From contig OX467092.1 in NCBI GenBank assembly GCA_950106755.1, positions 1,922,001 through 1,986,000 of the forward strand: 64,000 nt of DNA, written 5' to 3'. Shown here one piece after another: positions 11,531 to 23,004 of the stretch. How positions within the stretch are numbered: position 1 is the stretch's first letter; every line of letters starts with the position of its first letter. The translations under genes were made by a program, and so were the position numbers. The stretch comes from Climacium dendroides. Taxonomy: Eukaryota; Streptophyta; Bryopsida; Hypnales; Climaciaceae. A model generated the notes under the pieces. It ran no database searches. It saw nothing but the letters and a program-made list of their open reading frames with translations, and had not been told where the DNA came from.

Positions 11531-14500
11531 ATGCCGGGACCTGTAGCCATGGAGAACGGTCATTCGGCCGTGGAGATTGTGAAGAAGAGCGAAAAGGTGA
11601 AGGTGGTCGACGAGGCTGTCGTCGCTGTGACGATGTCGCCCCCGGCGCCGGAATCTGAGAAAAAGAAAAAAAAGAAAAAAAAGAAAGAGAAGAAGAAGGC
11701 GAATGGTGACGCTGCGGGGACGGAGGCGTCGAAGCCGTCGGAGAAGAAGCGGTCGAAGTCTTCTGAGGAAGATGGCGCTGCGGCGAAGAAGATTCAGAAA
11801 GTGGTGAAGAATGGAGGGAAGGAGTCTGGTGTTGCTGCGGACGCGATGGCGGTGTCGAACTTCAATATCTGCAAGGCGTTGCAGAAGAAGCTGAAATCGA
11901 AGGGCATCGAGTCTCTGTTTCCGATTCAAGCTCAGACGTTCGACGCGGTGTTCAGTGGAAACGACATGGTCGGACGAGCTCGCACTGGACAGGTAGGGTT
12001 TCGGGGCAGAGTGTTGCAGCGGGGGCTGGGGTGATGCATTTTGCGACGATTTCAAGTACTTGAATTGTGGAGAGAATTCGTTGATTTGGTAAATGTGTAC
12101 CGCATTCCCCGCGCATATTGGCAATGTGTCCCTTTCGTGAGAGTTGTTGTGGCCGGACTTCTTGCTAGACCCAATGCACGACACCGAAATTCTAGATTCT
12201 CGGCTTGTTTGGGGAATGTTCGACTGATCTAAGAACTATAGTATACAAAGCTGGTTCAGATTACTTGATTTTTCACCGCTTGAAACGCAGCTTAGTGTTC
12301 TTGACTTCTTTTTGGACATCTAGTCCTCCGAGTAAACAAGGAATTGTGATATTCTGCGTTCCGTGTGTCCGCCATGACGATTAGCTGCTAACGTCTGTAT
12401 CCGGCGAATGTTGGCGAATGTTGGTTTGATTTTTGGCAGGGAAAGACTTTGGCGTTTGTGCTGCCTGTGTTGGAGTCTCTGACCCAGGGTGGGCAAGTGA
12501 AGAACCTCCAGAGAGGTCGAGCTCCGAGCGTGATCGTTCTAGCGCCGACCCGGGAATTGGCAAAGCAGGTGCATGCAGATTTCGAGATGTATGGCAATTC
12601 GGTGGGATTGAGCACCGTGTGCGTTTACGGCGGTGCACCGTACGGTCCCCAGGAGAAAGCTTTGAGAAAGGGCGTGGACATTGTGGTGGGCACCCCTGGA
12701 CGAATCAAGGACCACATCCAAAGAGGGGGCTTGAACCTGAAGGACTTGAAGTTCCGCATTTTGGACGAAGCCGACGAGATGCTGAACATGGGGTTCGTGG
12801 ACGATGTGGAGTTGATTCTGAGCGGGGTGGACGATCCTGCGAAGGTGCAGACTCTGCTGTTCAGTGCCACCCTTCCGGATTGGGTGCGCAAGATCGCGGC
12901 GAGGTTTTTGAAGGAGAGCAGGAAGACGGTGGATCTGGTTGGCGACGAGAAAATGAAGGCCAGCAACAGCGTGAAGCACTTGTTGCTTCCGGGTCACTAC
13001 AGCATGAGAACTCAACTGGTGCAAGACGTGATCAGCTGTTACGCCACTGGGGGCCGTGTGATCGTGTTCACGGAGACGAAGAACGACGCGACTGAGTTGT
13101 CGGGAGCGTTGAAGCTGGGCACGTCAAGGGCTCTTCACGGGGACATTCCTCAAGCGCAGCGTGAAGTGACACTTCAAGGTTTCCGTTCTGGAAAGTTCAC
13201 TGTTCTGGTGGCCACGGATGTTGCTGCGAGAGGTTTGGATATCAACGACGTGCAGTTGGTGATTCAGTGTGAGCCTCCACGAGATGCGGAGACGTACATT
13301 CACCGGTCCGGACGAACGGGACGAGCTGGAAACACAGGTATTTCTGTTTTGTTTTACGACAGGAAGAAGGAGTACATGATTCCCCTGATCGAACGTCAAG
13401 CGGGATTCAAGTTTGAGCGAATAGCGCCCCCTCAACCCGCCGATATTGCCAAGGCCAGCGGCAACACGGCGTTGGACAGTATTCTGACTGTAAACGACAG
13501 TGTGGTGCCATTGTTCCGTAAGGCAGCTGAGGATCTTGTGACGAGCAGTGGTCTGCCCGCGCTGGATGTGCTTGCAATGGCCATCGCGAAGATATCTGGT
13601 CAAACGGAGCTGAAGAGAAGGTCGTTGTTTACTTCACATGATGACGCCACCACGCTGATATTGAAGGCAAATACGAGCATGTACTCCCCAACATATGCGT
13701 TCAACTGCTTGCGAAAGTATTTGCCGGAGTCATTTGTGAATGAAGTGAGGCGCATGAACCTGACGGTGGACGGCACGGGAGCAGTGTTTGATGTTCCACA
13801 TTGGAACGTGGAAGCATTCACTGAAGGTACTTTTCGCTGGCCTGTTTGCATCTCAGGAAGTTCTTGTGTATTGGAGTCCGACACCTCTGTCCTGTGTTGG
13901 TTGTCAGGTTTGGTGTAATACTTTGTAAACGATTGTGGAGTTATGTGAGTGGGGTGTGCTGAAATGATTAATTTTTTGTTTCATGTGATGTGCCACTAAT
14001 TGGTTTTCTAGGGCGCGAGGTCTTTAAACTGTCTTATATTGTGAGGAAGTACATACATGGCGATTAGAGGTCCTTTGGGGCCTGCTTTACGTGTGGACTG
14101 AGTGGTTTGTGTTGGGTGATTGGATTCAGAGCAAGAGGGTGAAAACTTTACGGTGGAAGTTTTGGACTCCCTACCCGAATTGCAAGTGAAACCGGATCGG
14201 GGCGGTGTTGATGATAGAAGGTATGTGCAGGTGTAGGTTGGGTGATTCCTTGTTGGTTTCAACATCTATAATGGTCTAAGTTTGATTTTTTTGATTTTAC
14301 AATGGAAGTCATATGAAGTTGATAATAAAACAATAGTTATAATGCTGGACGGGGGCTAGTCTAGGATTTCAAATTCTTGGCTTGAACGGTTTGCCGTTGA
14401 TTCTCCAGCATACCTTTAATTGGCAGCGATGGTAGTGAGATGGTGGGGTGGTTGTGTTGGGGGAATGAGTTTTGGTGTAATTAAGAGACAGGGGCTCTGA

Positions 14501-14626
14501 ACTGTGGTTGTACAAATGTATGGGTACAGCTTCGGTGGAAGAGGTGGTAGAGGAGGCGGGTTCGGCGGATGGGGAGGTGGATGGGGTGGGGGCGGATGGG
14601 GAGGTGGACGGTTCAATCGTTATTGA
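11531..14626 (+). CDS. RH7: Nucleolar DEAD-box ATP-dependent RNA helicase, PRH75/RH7-like
   Basis: The predicted exons 11531-11992, 12440-13826, 14130-14220 and 14530-14626 join in frame to 678 residues, close to the recalled 671 of Arabidopsis RH7. Residues about 1-110 are lysine-rich and charged. The Q-motif region (FPIQAQTF) leads to the Walker A motif, split by intron 1 as ARTGQ/GKT. PTREL, GTPGR, LDEADEML (DEAD), SAT, RGLDI and HRSGRTGRAG follow. A GUCT-like region comes after the helicase lobes. The last exon encodes a Gly-Trp-Arg tail (GGRGGRGGG, repeated GGW) ending RFNRY. The family unwinds RNA during ribosome biogenesis in the nucleolus. Exon 2 is much more GC-rich than its flanks. 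A second in-frame ATG lies six codons in. Confidence 0.93.
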
Positions 14627-17600
14627 TGACCTCATTCTTTCGGCCTCGAACAAGAGGCACTATAACTTTTTAGCCGAATTCTCTGCAACCCTAGCACCTG
14701 AGATAGTCACAGAGCTGGAAGCAACGATTGATAAATCTGCTAATGTGATGATGAGGCATCTTTGCTCTGAGCGGACATCGATGGAGCAGACTACACTGTA
14801 ACGCTCCTGGATTGTGAATGACTGATGTCAGCAGGATGCTCGAGGTGGAATCGGTTGTTGCGACAGCAGAAATCTGCTGTGGTGTCGACCTCGTTCCGAG
14901 TTGGCACCATGATCAATGATTATTGGATGTGAAACGAATATGTGCAATAGATTATGGGAGGCAACCATTCCTGACCAACGACCCATTCTGGCAGCGGAGG
15001 GTGGTGTAATCCTGTGCAGGAGCTGATTAACAGTGACAAATTATGGCACAGTTCCCAGCGCAGTTGTGGTGCATTATGATTGGCTACAAGACTCTCAATA
15101 TTGCAACCAACCCTTGATGGATTTTGTGGCACAGTCCTAGTTTGGGGGTCCCTGGCCTACATATCACAAACCCTTCACATTTGGACGGGTTAGTAACTTG
15201 CTAACATGCAAGACTTGAGAGAAATTAGGTTTTTATTACTAGTGCCAAGAAAATTTTATAAGTGAGCTCCATTTGGACCTCCATTGAATCTATAGTGCAA
15301 AGAAAATTTTACAAGTTTCCTGTAGTGTTCCAAGAACATTGCAACAATGCAAAGAAAATTTGCAAGTCTCCCATAGTGTTCCAAGAACATTGTGATAGAC
15401 TTCTTATGAATGTTGGGATGAACTAAACATCTCAATGTGTAGGTTGGGCCCCCCATACTAAGAATGTGCCTTGTAAAAATAATGAATGTACATATTGGTT
15501 CAACAACCAAAATTCTTTTGGGGATTGCCTTGGTCATTGGGGGTTATGTCTTTTAACCCTTAAAGATCAATATAGATGATTGGCATTCGATGGATGATAT
15601 GGAATCCTTCCAGGAAATGAAAAAGAGAGGTCTTCTATAGTAGTTTGACTTCCGATGAATATTTTTGTTATTTCTATAATCAATGATTCACATGGTAATG
15701 AAAAGGGATGATTTCCAAGGCCATTTGCTTTTAAGGGTAAAGCAACTACCAAATTTTTTTTGATTCCATATGATTTTTACATACAATGTCCAATGATGCA
15801 TTCTTTGGTGCATTAAATCTCCTTTCATTTGTCAATCACAATATTTAAAATGTGACCAATCTAACAATAGAAATGAAGAATGCATTTATTAATTCAAAAA
15901 TTGGATCATTTTTGTCCAACCATCTTGGTTATGGGCTTCATCCTTTCAAGGTTGAAGTCCTTTCTAAAGAAGAAAAAAGAATTCCAATTTCTTTTAAGAT
16001 TGACATGAATTAAATCTATTCATCTAAGGTTTGACATCATGTTCCTCAACTAAACTATATACCTTGGCTAAGAAGAATATTCTTCTTTTTCTCTAAATTT
16101 GCCTATTATAATGTCTATTTATAAATGGGATTTTTATTTATTATATTTTCAAAGATTAAATCACATATTTTTCATTATATTCTTGAATAAGAAAGCTAGA
16201 AGGTCCTTCTAGAGTGTCGCTTAGTAATAATAGGATTTGTGCTATTATAATCTACAATTTATAGGCAAGTTTGCTTTCAAGATTTTCTATGGTGAAAAGA
16301 ACCTTGATTTATGGGAAGCAAAGGATCTTTTGCCTTGAATTTTAATAATATCATATCTATAAATCATAAAAAATTCAAGTTTGTTTGGTGAAAATTTGAA
16401 ATTACTGTGAGGTTTTGGAAAAACAATGAAGAAAATTAATAAAAATACATATCAAACTCACATTACATACAAAATTAAGTCAAAGAATTCAAAATTTTCT
16501 TTATTGGTATATATCTTGGGACAAAACACAATGGCATACAATAATTTTTTATGTTTATTTATAAATAAATATTAAAAAAATTAATTGACTACAGTTATAC
16601 ACTTGCAATCTAATTGAATTATAGTAAATTATCCATTTTTTGAAATTCTGGAATTTTTAAAATTAAATTAGAAATTAAACTAATTAAACATTATTTCATT
16701 AGCTAGGCTCAAATTCAAGAAAGATCATTTGAGTAGAAAATTTGAGATCAAGGGCAAGGTACTAGAAGTTGTTGTTATATTCTATGAAGTAATCCATAGA
16801 TGACACCCTAAAAAATAATTGTTCATTAAATAAACAAATGGAAATTTGGGCAAATTTCAAAGTAGTCGATTGTAAATGGATATTTTTCAAAATATTACTG
16901 CAAAATATAGACATGTAAGCCTTTTGTGGCAATTGAAAATTTGTAGCAAAAGTTATGATGTATATTTAGACATTATAGTTGTGTAGCCAACTTTGAGCAA
17001 GTTGTGCTAAAATCCTCTTTTACTTCTATAATTTGGCAAGTACATATTCAACATGATATAATATGCAAATGTTCCAAAAATTCTTATCTTGGGTGCAGAA
17101 ATCTCATTCCAAGAGAATTTGAAGAGTTCGTTAACCTTATTGTGCAATGCAAAAATAGTTTTCATTCTAATTTCAAATACTATAATCTTACAATCTTTGT
17201 AGCTGAAGTTTATGAAACTTTTCCACTCATTTGCATAGCAATCTAGTAAAATTTTGAGTGGTTGAATTTCTTAAAATAAAGTTCTTCTATTTTCTCAATG
17301 CATAAGAAATTGACAGTTTTGACAATATTAATTTGAAACATATCCTATCTTTCATGGGTTAAGTAATTTCTTGTATAGAAAATTTAGTAATAACACAAAG
17401 AGGGAATTTCCAATACCATCCTCTTCAAATGTATTCAAGAAACCAAACAAAATATTTGAATAAATTTTTTTTCATCCTATAGATCTTATTGAAGTCAATC
17501 AGAAAAGATGCATATTGGCCTTGGAGTAGTTTCAACTTTCAAGCCTATGAGCATTCTCATCAAAATGAGAAAACTTCATCACTTCCAAAATGTAGGGCAT

Positions 17601-18686
17601 TTGTTTTAATCCAAGAAAATCCATTGCAATTTGAGTCCTCAAAATGCAAAAAATGGTCATTGTTGGGTTGAGATTTGAGGATGGAAAAGATGTGAAATAT
17701 AAACATTGTAATTATAGGATATTTATCCCATGTTCATGTCAAATATGTATGAAAAAATTTGGACTCAAATTATTTACCAATTGTGAAATCTATATGCTCA
17801 AAGTTGATATTTGAATTTCTCATTGCAAACTTGTAGGAAAACTCAACTTCAAAATTCAAGGAAATTTAGAGGATGTAGACTTTGGTTTGCTCATTTTATT
17901 TCGATGCAAATGTTTGGGTTGAGAATTACGACATCCAAAATAAAAACTCGAATTCACTTTGTGAAAGACTTATACACCTTGCATGTCTATGATCTTATAT
18001 CTAAAGAGCAAAACATTGGGAACAAGAAGATTAAATTCACCAAAATTTCAAAATAAACTTGTTTAAGAATTGAGACAATGGATTGTTTTACTAGAGCAAT
18101 ATAAAGTAGGAGGGATTAAAATTGAAAAGAATTTTGAAAATCCTCTAACTAAAGGCTTGATTTTGAGAATCTTTAGAATTTTGGGAATTGTTTTTTTGGA
18201 CATATTTGAAATATTTAAGGCCAATGCTTCTTCTTTGAACCTCCATACTCTGATGCCCTTTAAGACAACTATACCTAATTGTAACTCCTTTAAATAACCA
18301 ACCCTTTCAGATTTTTACCTAAGATGTATAACTTTTATTCATGAGAATCCAAAGATGACATAGGTACATTTACTATTAGCATTTTCAATTTTTTATAATT
18401 TAGTCACATATTATAGTTAATTGTAAAGTGTATGCAAAGTAGGACTAGGAGCCAAAGTTTGAGAAGAGTATAGAACCAAACTCCCTTGGAACACCCAAAC
18501 TCAGGTCTCATTGAGTTTGGTACCTCATGTTTGTTTTATTTTATTTTTAGTTGAACCTTCTTTGACACAAGTTCACAAATACATGATAAACTTTACAATT
18601 AACTCTATTACACATCAAATATATACAAAAAAAATCTCAAATTCTCTTTTTTACTTCCAATATGATCCAAAAAAATAGACAATTTA
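14627..18686. other. Intergenic AT-rich DNA with family E repeat
   Basis: No supported gene. About 15200-15480 matches 49590-49820 (gagagaaattaggttt ... ccaagaaaa ... tagtgttccaagaa ... ccccatacta), defining a dispersed family called E here. Within it, an internal segment of about 55 bp (tagtgttccaagaacattg) occurs twice. The rest (about 15.5-18.6 kb) is low-complexity AT-rich DNA where I see only short chance frames. Confidence 0.4.
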
Positions 18687-19477
18687 AGGTAAAACAACCC
18701 ATTGCAGTCAAATGACCCATTGTGGTTTTTTTTCCAGTAAGGTAGAACTACCCATTACCATAGAGATTTGCTATCTAGGTACTTTGGAGAAGCTATTTAT
18801 GAGCTCTCATATTTTTCAGAGATTGAATTGTTTGAGAGAAGTCAATTGCAAAAAAAATGAAGACATTCTGACAAGAATTGAATTTTTTGTGATTTTTCAA
18901 AGCTGAAATGTAAAGCTGAAATGTAAAACTGTGAATAGACCCTTGGTAAAGCATGACCAGACCATTGTTGAAGCGTGGGCTGATGTGTCCGCTCTCCAGT
19001 GCATTGCCATCATGATCATGGATGAGTAAGATTGTGGTAATAAGATGGGCCAGTGACAGAAATGGGAGGAACTTGTAGGTGGGAGAATTGGGTAAATGGT
19101 GGTAATGGGTAGTTCTACCTTATGTGAGATGTGGGCCACAATGCATGTCTAACACTAACCTCATTGGGAACTTCTGATTTTTCAGTGTGAAATTCATTGT
19201 AAAAATTGACTTTTTTGGCCTTCCATAATAGAAAATATTTTGACTACATTAGGTAGTGAGATGAGTATTCAGATTTTTTTGGTTATGAGGTGGTCTACAG
19301 ACTCTTTTGTGCTGAACATTTCAGAAATTCCTAGCGAATTCATACTGTCAAAAAAATTTAATTTCAATTGCACTTGCTGTTTCTCACACTTGTACTAATG
19401 TGGGAAAAAAATTGAAAAATTTCAGTAACAAGATGATGTCAAACTCTTCATTCTGACCAGAATGGGTTGGTTTACCT
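18687..19477. mobile_element. TA-MITE family M1, copy 1, interrupted by a nested MITE
   Basis: The left end AGGTAAAACAACCCATTG and right end rc AGGTAAACCAACCCATT match the M1 copies at 39324 and 40175. TA flanks the element (18685-18686 and 19478-19479). A second MITE sits inside it at 18740-19120. Without the insert it is about 408 bp. It lies about 0.9 kb upstream of the VOC protein start. Confidence 0.85.
18740..19120. mobile_element. Nested TA-MITE family M2 inside M1
   Basis: The left end reads AGGTAGAACTACCCATTACC and the right end is its reverse complement. TA is present at both sides (18738-18739 and 19121-19122). The M1 copy at 39.3 kb shows the empty site as tttgagTAtgtgagatgtgg, so the insertion point and the TA duplication can be read directly. 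The M2 ends resemble M1 ends (AGGTARAAC..CCCATT), so the two are probably relatives. Confidence 0.88.
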
Positions 19478-19942
19478 TAATAACAGTAATCCATGGGCCA
19501 TTTTTTTGGCCCTTTCCATGGACGGTTTTAGGGCAGTCCACCTGGCTTGCGCCACTTGGCACCCCCCATGTAACCCAAGCATGCCGGCCTTTCCCGCGTG
19601 GCTGCGGCCAGTTATTGCCAAGTGGACTCTCCTCTCTACCTCTTCCACTTTCAGTCTCCCCTTCCCTTTGGAATCGGGATTGGGATTGTCGCAGCTGCAC
19701 CTTCAATTCCATGACTGTCAATCTCAACCTTCACTCGCCTTCTTTTTCACCGAAAACATCTGCACCTTCTATTTTCTAAGGTGGTGACCCAAGAAACATA
19801 GAATCAATGCCTTACAATTTGTTGCAATCGATTCTCGTTTTCTCTTTCAGCATTACATTCCTCGTATCACAGTCCTCCTGTTCTCCTCTTCCGCGTTTGA
19901 TTGAAAGTTCTGCTCACGAAATCTCTGACCTCGGAACGCATT

Positions 19943-20350
19943 CGTAAGAATTTCTTGCCATTATTGCTCTAGAATTGGACTGAGTTCCGAATTCCTAGTA
20001 ATTAGGAGATTGTCAGTTGAAATGGCGAAGGTTTGTGCAATTATAGTAAAAGACCTATTCACTGTGGTGGCAACAGGAAACTTCATAGCCAATTGAATTG
20101 AAATTGGATTAGCCAGAGTTTTTGAATTGGATTAGTCAGGGGCTCACCCGTAAGAATTTTCTTGCCACTATAGCTCCAGAATGGACTGAATTTCTAGTAA
20201 TCAGGTGATTGTCAGTTGAAATGGCGAAAGATTTTCTGCAATTGTAGCAAACCCTAATCTCGGTGTTGGCAATAGGAAACTCACCTAATTGAATTGAAAT
20301 TGGATTTATTTTGTCAGAGTTTTGGAATTGAATTATTAGTCAGGGTTCTT
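19943..20350. repeat. 206-bp tandem duplication in the VOC gene 5' flank
   Basis: Units begin at 19943 and 20149 and share cgtaagaatt, ttgtcagttgaaatggcgaa, gaattgaaattggatt and tagtcaggg. Each unit carries a small upstream ATG (atggcgaa). The second unit ends just before the likely start codon at 20378. Confidence 0.75.
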
Positions 20351-20377
20351 TGTCTGAATGGTTGTCATGTGTGTGAG

Positions 20378-22371
20378 ATGGACAGGGAGGAGGTAGCTAT
20401 GGCGAACGTGTCGCCGTTTCAGGGCGTCCATCTGCATCATGTGGCTCGCGAAACTTCCGACGTTAATCGTATGGTGGAGTTTTATCAGAAGGTGTGCATA
20501 TTGGGGTTATAGAATGTTATGTATGGTGGATTCATTTGTGTTATTTGTAATTTTGAGGTTGTTTGTTATGCAATTTTGTAGTTCGTATTGATTCGTTCCT
20601 TATACAATTTGGGTATGATTTGTAGGTTAAGGTGATAGCTAAGAGATGATTTAGCATCGTGCAGAAGTAATTTAGCATTGTTGAAAATGTAAAAGCTCTG
20701 AGTACGTGCATGTTGAGAGGTCTGGGTTGAGGACTCTGGATCATTCTGGTTATACACAATATGGGACTGAATGATTTACTGCAATTGTGATTCTTGGTTA
20801 TTAGGTGTTTGGGTTTCAGAAGATGGAAACGCCTCAGTCGTTTGGAGATTTCAATGTAACTTGGCTGCACTTGCCGCCAATATATCAGTTGCATGTGGTT
20901 GAGCGAGACCCAAAGTCACGGTTGCCGGAGAGCCCTTTTGTGGTGCCCAGTGACGCCAAGTATGTTACTGCTGACCATGTTTCATCCATGAGTCTATTGC
21001 TGTTCTAGACTGTGTCTGGAACTTTTAGACAACATTGCAAAGAGAGTTTTCCTTGTGATTTATAGGGTCACTCTGTAGTCACAATGATCGTGCACAAACC
21101 TCAGATTTTATGTTATACATATGAAAGATGTCGTCAATGAGTTCTAGAAAGTCTAATTTTACTACCGTAACAAAGCTTGGTTTTCTCTTGTCTGCTGTGT
21201 TAGAAATAATGATTTTTCAACGATTCTGCAATCCATGTTCTTAATTCTCCAAACTGAATGAATGTGTTGCAGTGCTGATGTGAGTGCTTTGTGGCGGGGA
21301 CCTCATTTGTCATTCCGAGTATCTGATTACGATGCTGCCATCGATACTTTGAAGGTAATTATTATACTGCACTGCTGTGCTCGACTTTCTTACGCAGACA
21401 TGAGGGCTACGAAAGTTTCTCCAAATGTGCAATTACTGTGGGTACTACTATTTATGAAGAAGTAACTTTTTACTGGAATAAAGTCTACATGTATGGAAGA
21501 AACTCACTCTCAGAATCTGAAGAAATTCTACATGATCGAAGAATTTGCAATCGGTAGTATATTTGTTAACAAGTCTGATATTTCTGGAAATAGAATGAAT
21601 GCACATTCGTTGCACTGGTTATGTCAAAATAGCACCAAGTTGAACTCCTCAAAGCATTATATTCTCACATTTTATAGCATGGTTTGACAGAAGTTGGGCT
21701 CAATTTGATCCCTTCTCTCGTTCTCTGTAGTGTCCTCTTATCACAAACATATCACTGACGGGTATCCAAATCGGATTCCATTCAAAATTTGATAACTTAA
21801 GCGAAAGAATGTTTCTATTACTTCTTGAAATGGATGATGCCAGAAATCGGTTATACATTGATTTTTATCCCTTCAGAACCCTTTAGTTGTGCGCTCTTCC
21901 GCTGTTTATGCAATTGCTGATTTCCGTGTTTTTTACATTTCCTTACCTTCGGAGTCTCTATCTTCTTCCTGTGCCAGACGAAAGGCATCAAATACTTCGA
22001 AAAGACGCAACAAGAAGGCAAAGTGAAGCAATGCTTCTTCTTCGATCCTGATGGTAAGCAATCCTGCTTTGAGAAGGCAATCTATGGCACATTCAATGAA
22101 GTAGCTGAAGAAGTCAGCACCATAGATAAATTAAATCAACTAAAGATGATTCTTTAATTTATTTAGCAGCTTCGACATTTGAGAGGGTTGCTTACAATAA
22201 TTCCGATAATCAAGTCTATCTCCATTCATGTTGTGCTCGGTCGGTCCTTCGGTTCAAACCAGTCAAGTCCTGTCTTAGCATTGTTTTATTCTATTTTCCA
22301 CTCTAATGATGTATGGAAAATTCATTGCAGGTAATGGTTTGGAGATTGGCAACTGGCCTGTACCAAAGTAG
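20378..22371 (+). CDS. Glyoxalase-fold VOC protein, DSI-1VOC-like, five exons
   Basis: The exons 20378-20491, 20805-20959, 21273-21354, 21978-22053 and 22331-22371 join in frame at GT-AG sites to 155 residues. GVHLHHVARET holds the first metal-type histidine of the vicinal-oxygen-chelate fold. VFGFQKMETP, LHVVERDP and HLSFRVSDYDAAIDTL follow, and FFFDPDGNGLEIG is the usual family C-terminal strand ending in a glutamate. One VOC module pair fits the single-domain desiccation-induced plant proteins as I recall them; the substrate is not known. A second ATG at codon 8 (MANVSPF) is an equally good start. Introns are 300-620 bp. The gene looks intact. Confidence 0.85.
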
Positions 22372-23004
22372 ACAAATAGTTACCCTTGTTGCTGTTGTGA
22401 AGTAATTTCACACATAGAATGATTAATATTGTGTACGTCTGAAATTGTTACCACAGTATGGTTGATGGTAATTGGAAATATGTTCATTACGTGCAAATCT
22501 GATCAGAATTTTAGCTGAAATAGTACTGGCAAATATGTAATATGCGTGTCATACATACATGTCATGCAATCTAAATGACAATGTTTCAATTGTTTGTTTT
22601 GTTTGTTTGTTATGGTGAGATCTCTTGGGAGTGTGCATCCTCCAGTCATGTTCTTGGCTTTGTTTAAAACAATTGGAAACTACAGTGTAAAAGTAATTGA
22701 ATTTTGAAGTTTTATAAATTAAAAAATTAAAAAGTTATTTTTGCTTTTATTCTAATTGTGGCAATGGCACAGGGCACACTAGTTAGGGTGACGGGTAGCA
22801 GTTGTTGCTCAAACTTATGTTTGTACTTCATGTAGGGGCCACACTAACTATAGTAGTTGGACCAAAATAAATTTATGTTCCCCTAGTGGAGAATATCTTT
22901 GTCTATTGAATGGGGAATATCTTTGTCTATTGAATGGGGAGTATCTTTGTTCACTAAATGTATAAATGTATATATAGACTAGATTATGAGTCCATCTATT
23001 AGAT
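22372..23004. other. 3' flank of the VOC gene with a 24-bp tandem repeat
   Basis: At about 22891-22955 the unit gaatatctttgtctattg is repeated nearly three times with a period of 24 bp. No gene is seen. Confidence 0.5.

Noticed and set aside
12433..13095. 220-codon frame in the DEAD-box exon 2, and long minus-strand frames across it
   Set aside because: They are shadows in GC-rich coding sequence; only the frame carrying the helicase motifs joins to the neighbouring exons.
22240..22275. ggttcaaacc as a tRNA T-arm
   Set aside because: No box A, D-arm or acceptor pairing around it; it is in the last VOC gene intron.
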